The position numbers were made by a program, and so were the translations under genes. Below, in pieces: positions 32,331 to 32,350 of a DNA stretch of 32,350 nt. The DNA is taken from positions 1-32,350 of the forward strand of contig JAILGL010000103.1 in the NCBI GenBank assembly GCA_024696825.1, read 5' to 3'. The stretch is from Lachnospiraceae bacterium (GTDB lineage Bacteria; Bacillota; Clostridia; Lachnospirales; Lachnospiraceae). The first letter of the stretch is position 1. Each line of letters starts with the position of its first letter. The notes beneath the pieces were generated by a model. The model searched no databases. It was not told where the DNA came from and saw only the letters and a list, made by a program, of their open reading frames with translations.

Positions 32331-32350
32331 CAACACAAATTTAAGCTCCG

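Overview
The window is AT-rich DNA that is almost entirely protein-coding, and I read it as the chromosome of a low-GC Firmicute, most likely a fibre-degrading Lachnospiraceae member (gut or rumen type). The grounds are the AT-rich codon use, strong GGAGG ribosome binding sites, a perfect HrcA/CIRCE operator before groES-groEL, a Firmicutes-type ssrA, a zinc-type L31, YwiB-like, YlmH, RecX, DUF815 and DUF6062 genes, and secreted or cytoplasmic carbohydrate-active enzymes (GH9, CE2-like, GH-A clan). The species assignment is inference. I saw no insertion sequence, prophage, CRISPR array, tRNA or rRNA gene.

Layout. 1-3005: the 3' end of one gene and a complete tandem paralog, both for an unrecognised surface protein (818 aa in the complete copy) with a signal peptide and a C-terminal membrane anchor. 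3252-5215: rho, with a long Asn/Gly-rich N-terminal insertion, then rpmE with its own promoter and a structured leader. 5335-8442: a membrane-fused spermidine-synthase-like protein and a CbxX/SpoVK-type AAA ATPase. 8484-9209 (minus strand): a Cys/His-rich DUF6062-like protein. 9393-11218: a Cys-rich Fur-family regulator overlapping ylmH, then recX. 11311-15771: aroA, argS and a DUF815 ATPase, tightly packed behind a promoter that lies in the end of recX. 15877-17103: a secreted transglutaminase-like protein, ending at a bidirectional terminator shared with a convergent YesN-type response regulator (17218-18774, minus strand). 18975-20554: a DUF1934 (YwiB-like) protein and a CE2-like SGNH esterase. 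20686-21037: ssrA (tmRNA). 21214-25916: a membrane-anchored lysozyme-like protein, a multidomain GH9 endoglucanase and a glycosyltransferase. 25975-28669: a two-gene membrane module like B. subtilis ydjG-ydjH (zinc ribbons plus TPM domain). 28713-30182: a cytoplasmic GH-A-clan hydrolase. 30351-32330: groES-groEL under CIRCE.

How the genes fit together. Most of the window is housekeeping: transcription termination, translation and its rescue (rpmE, argS, ylmH, ssrA), aromatic amino acid synthesis, RecA control and chaperonins. Cell-surface and polysaccharide functions are interleaved. The most promising places for undescribed biology are the tandem surface proteins at the left edge, the prion-like insertion in Rho, the response regulator with operator-like repeats directly upstream of its own promoter, the possible aroA leader peptide, and the YdjG/YdjH-like pair that lacks its usual partners here.
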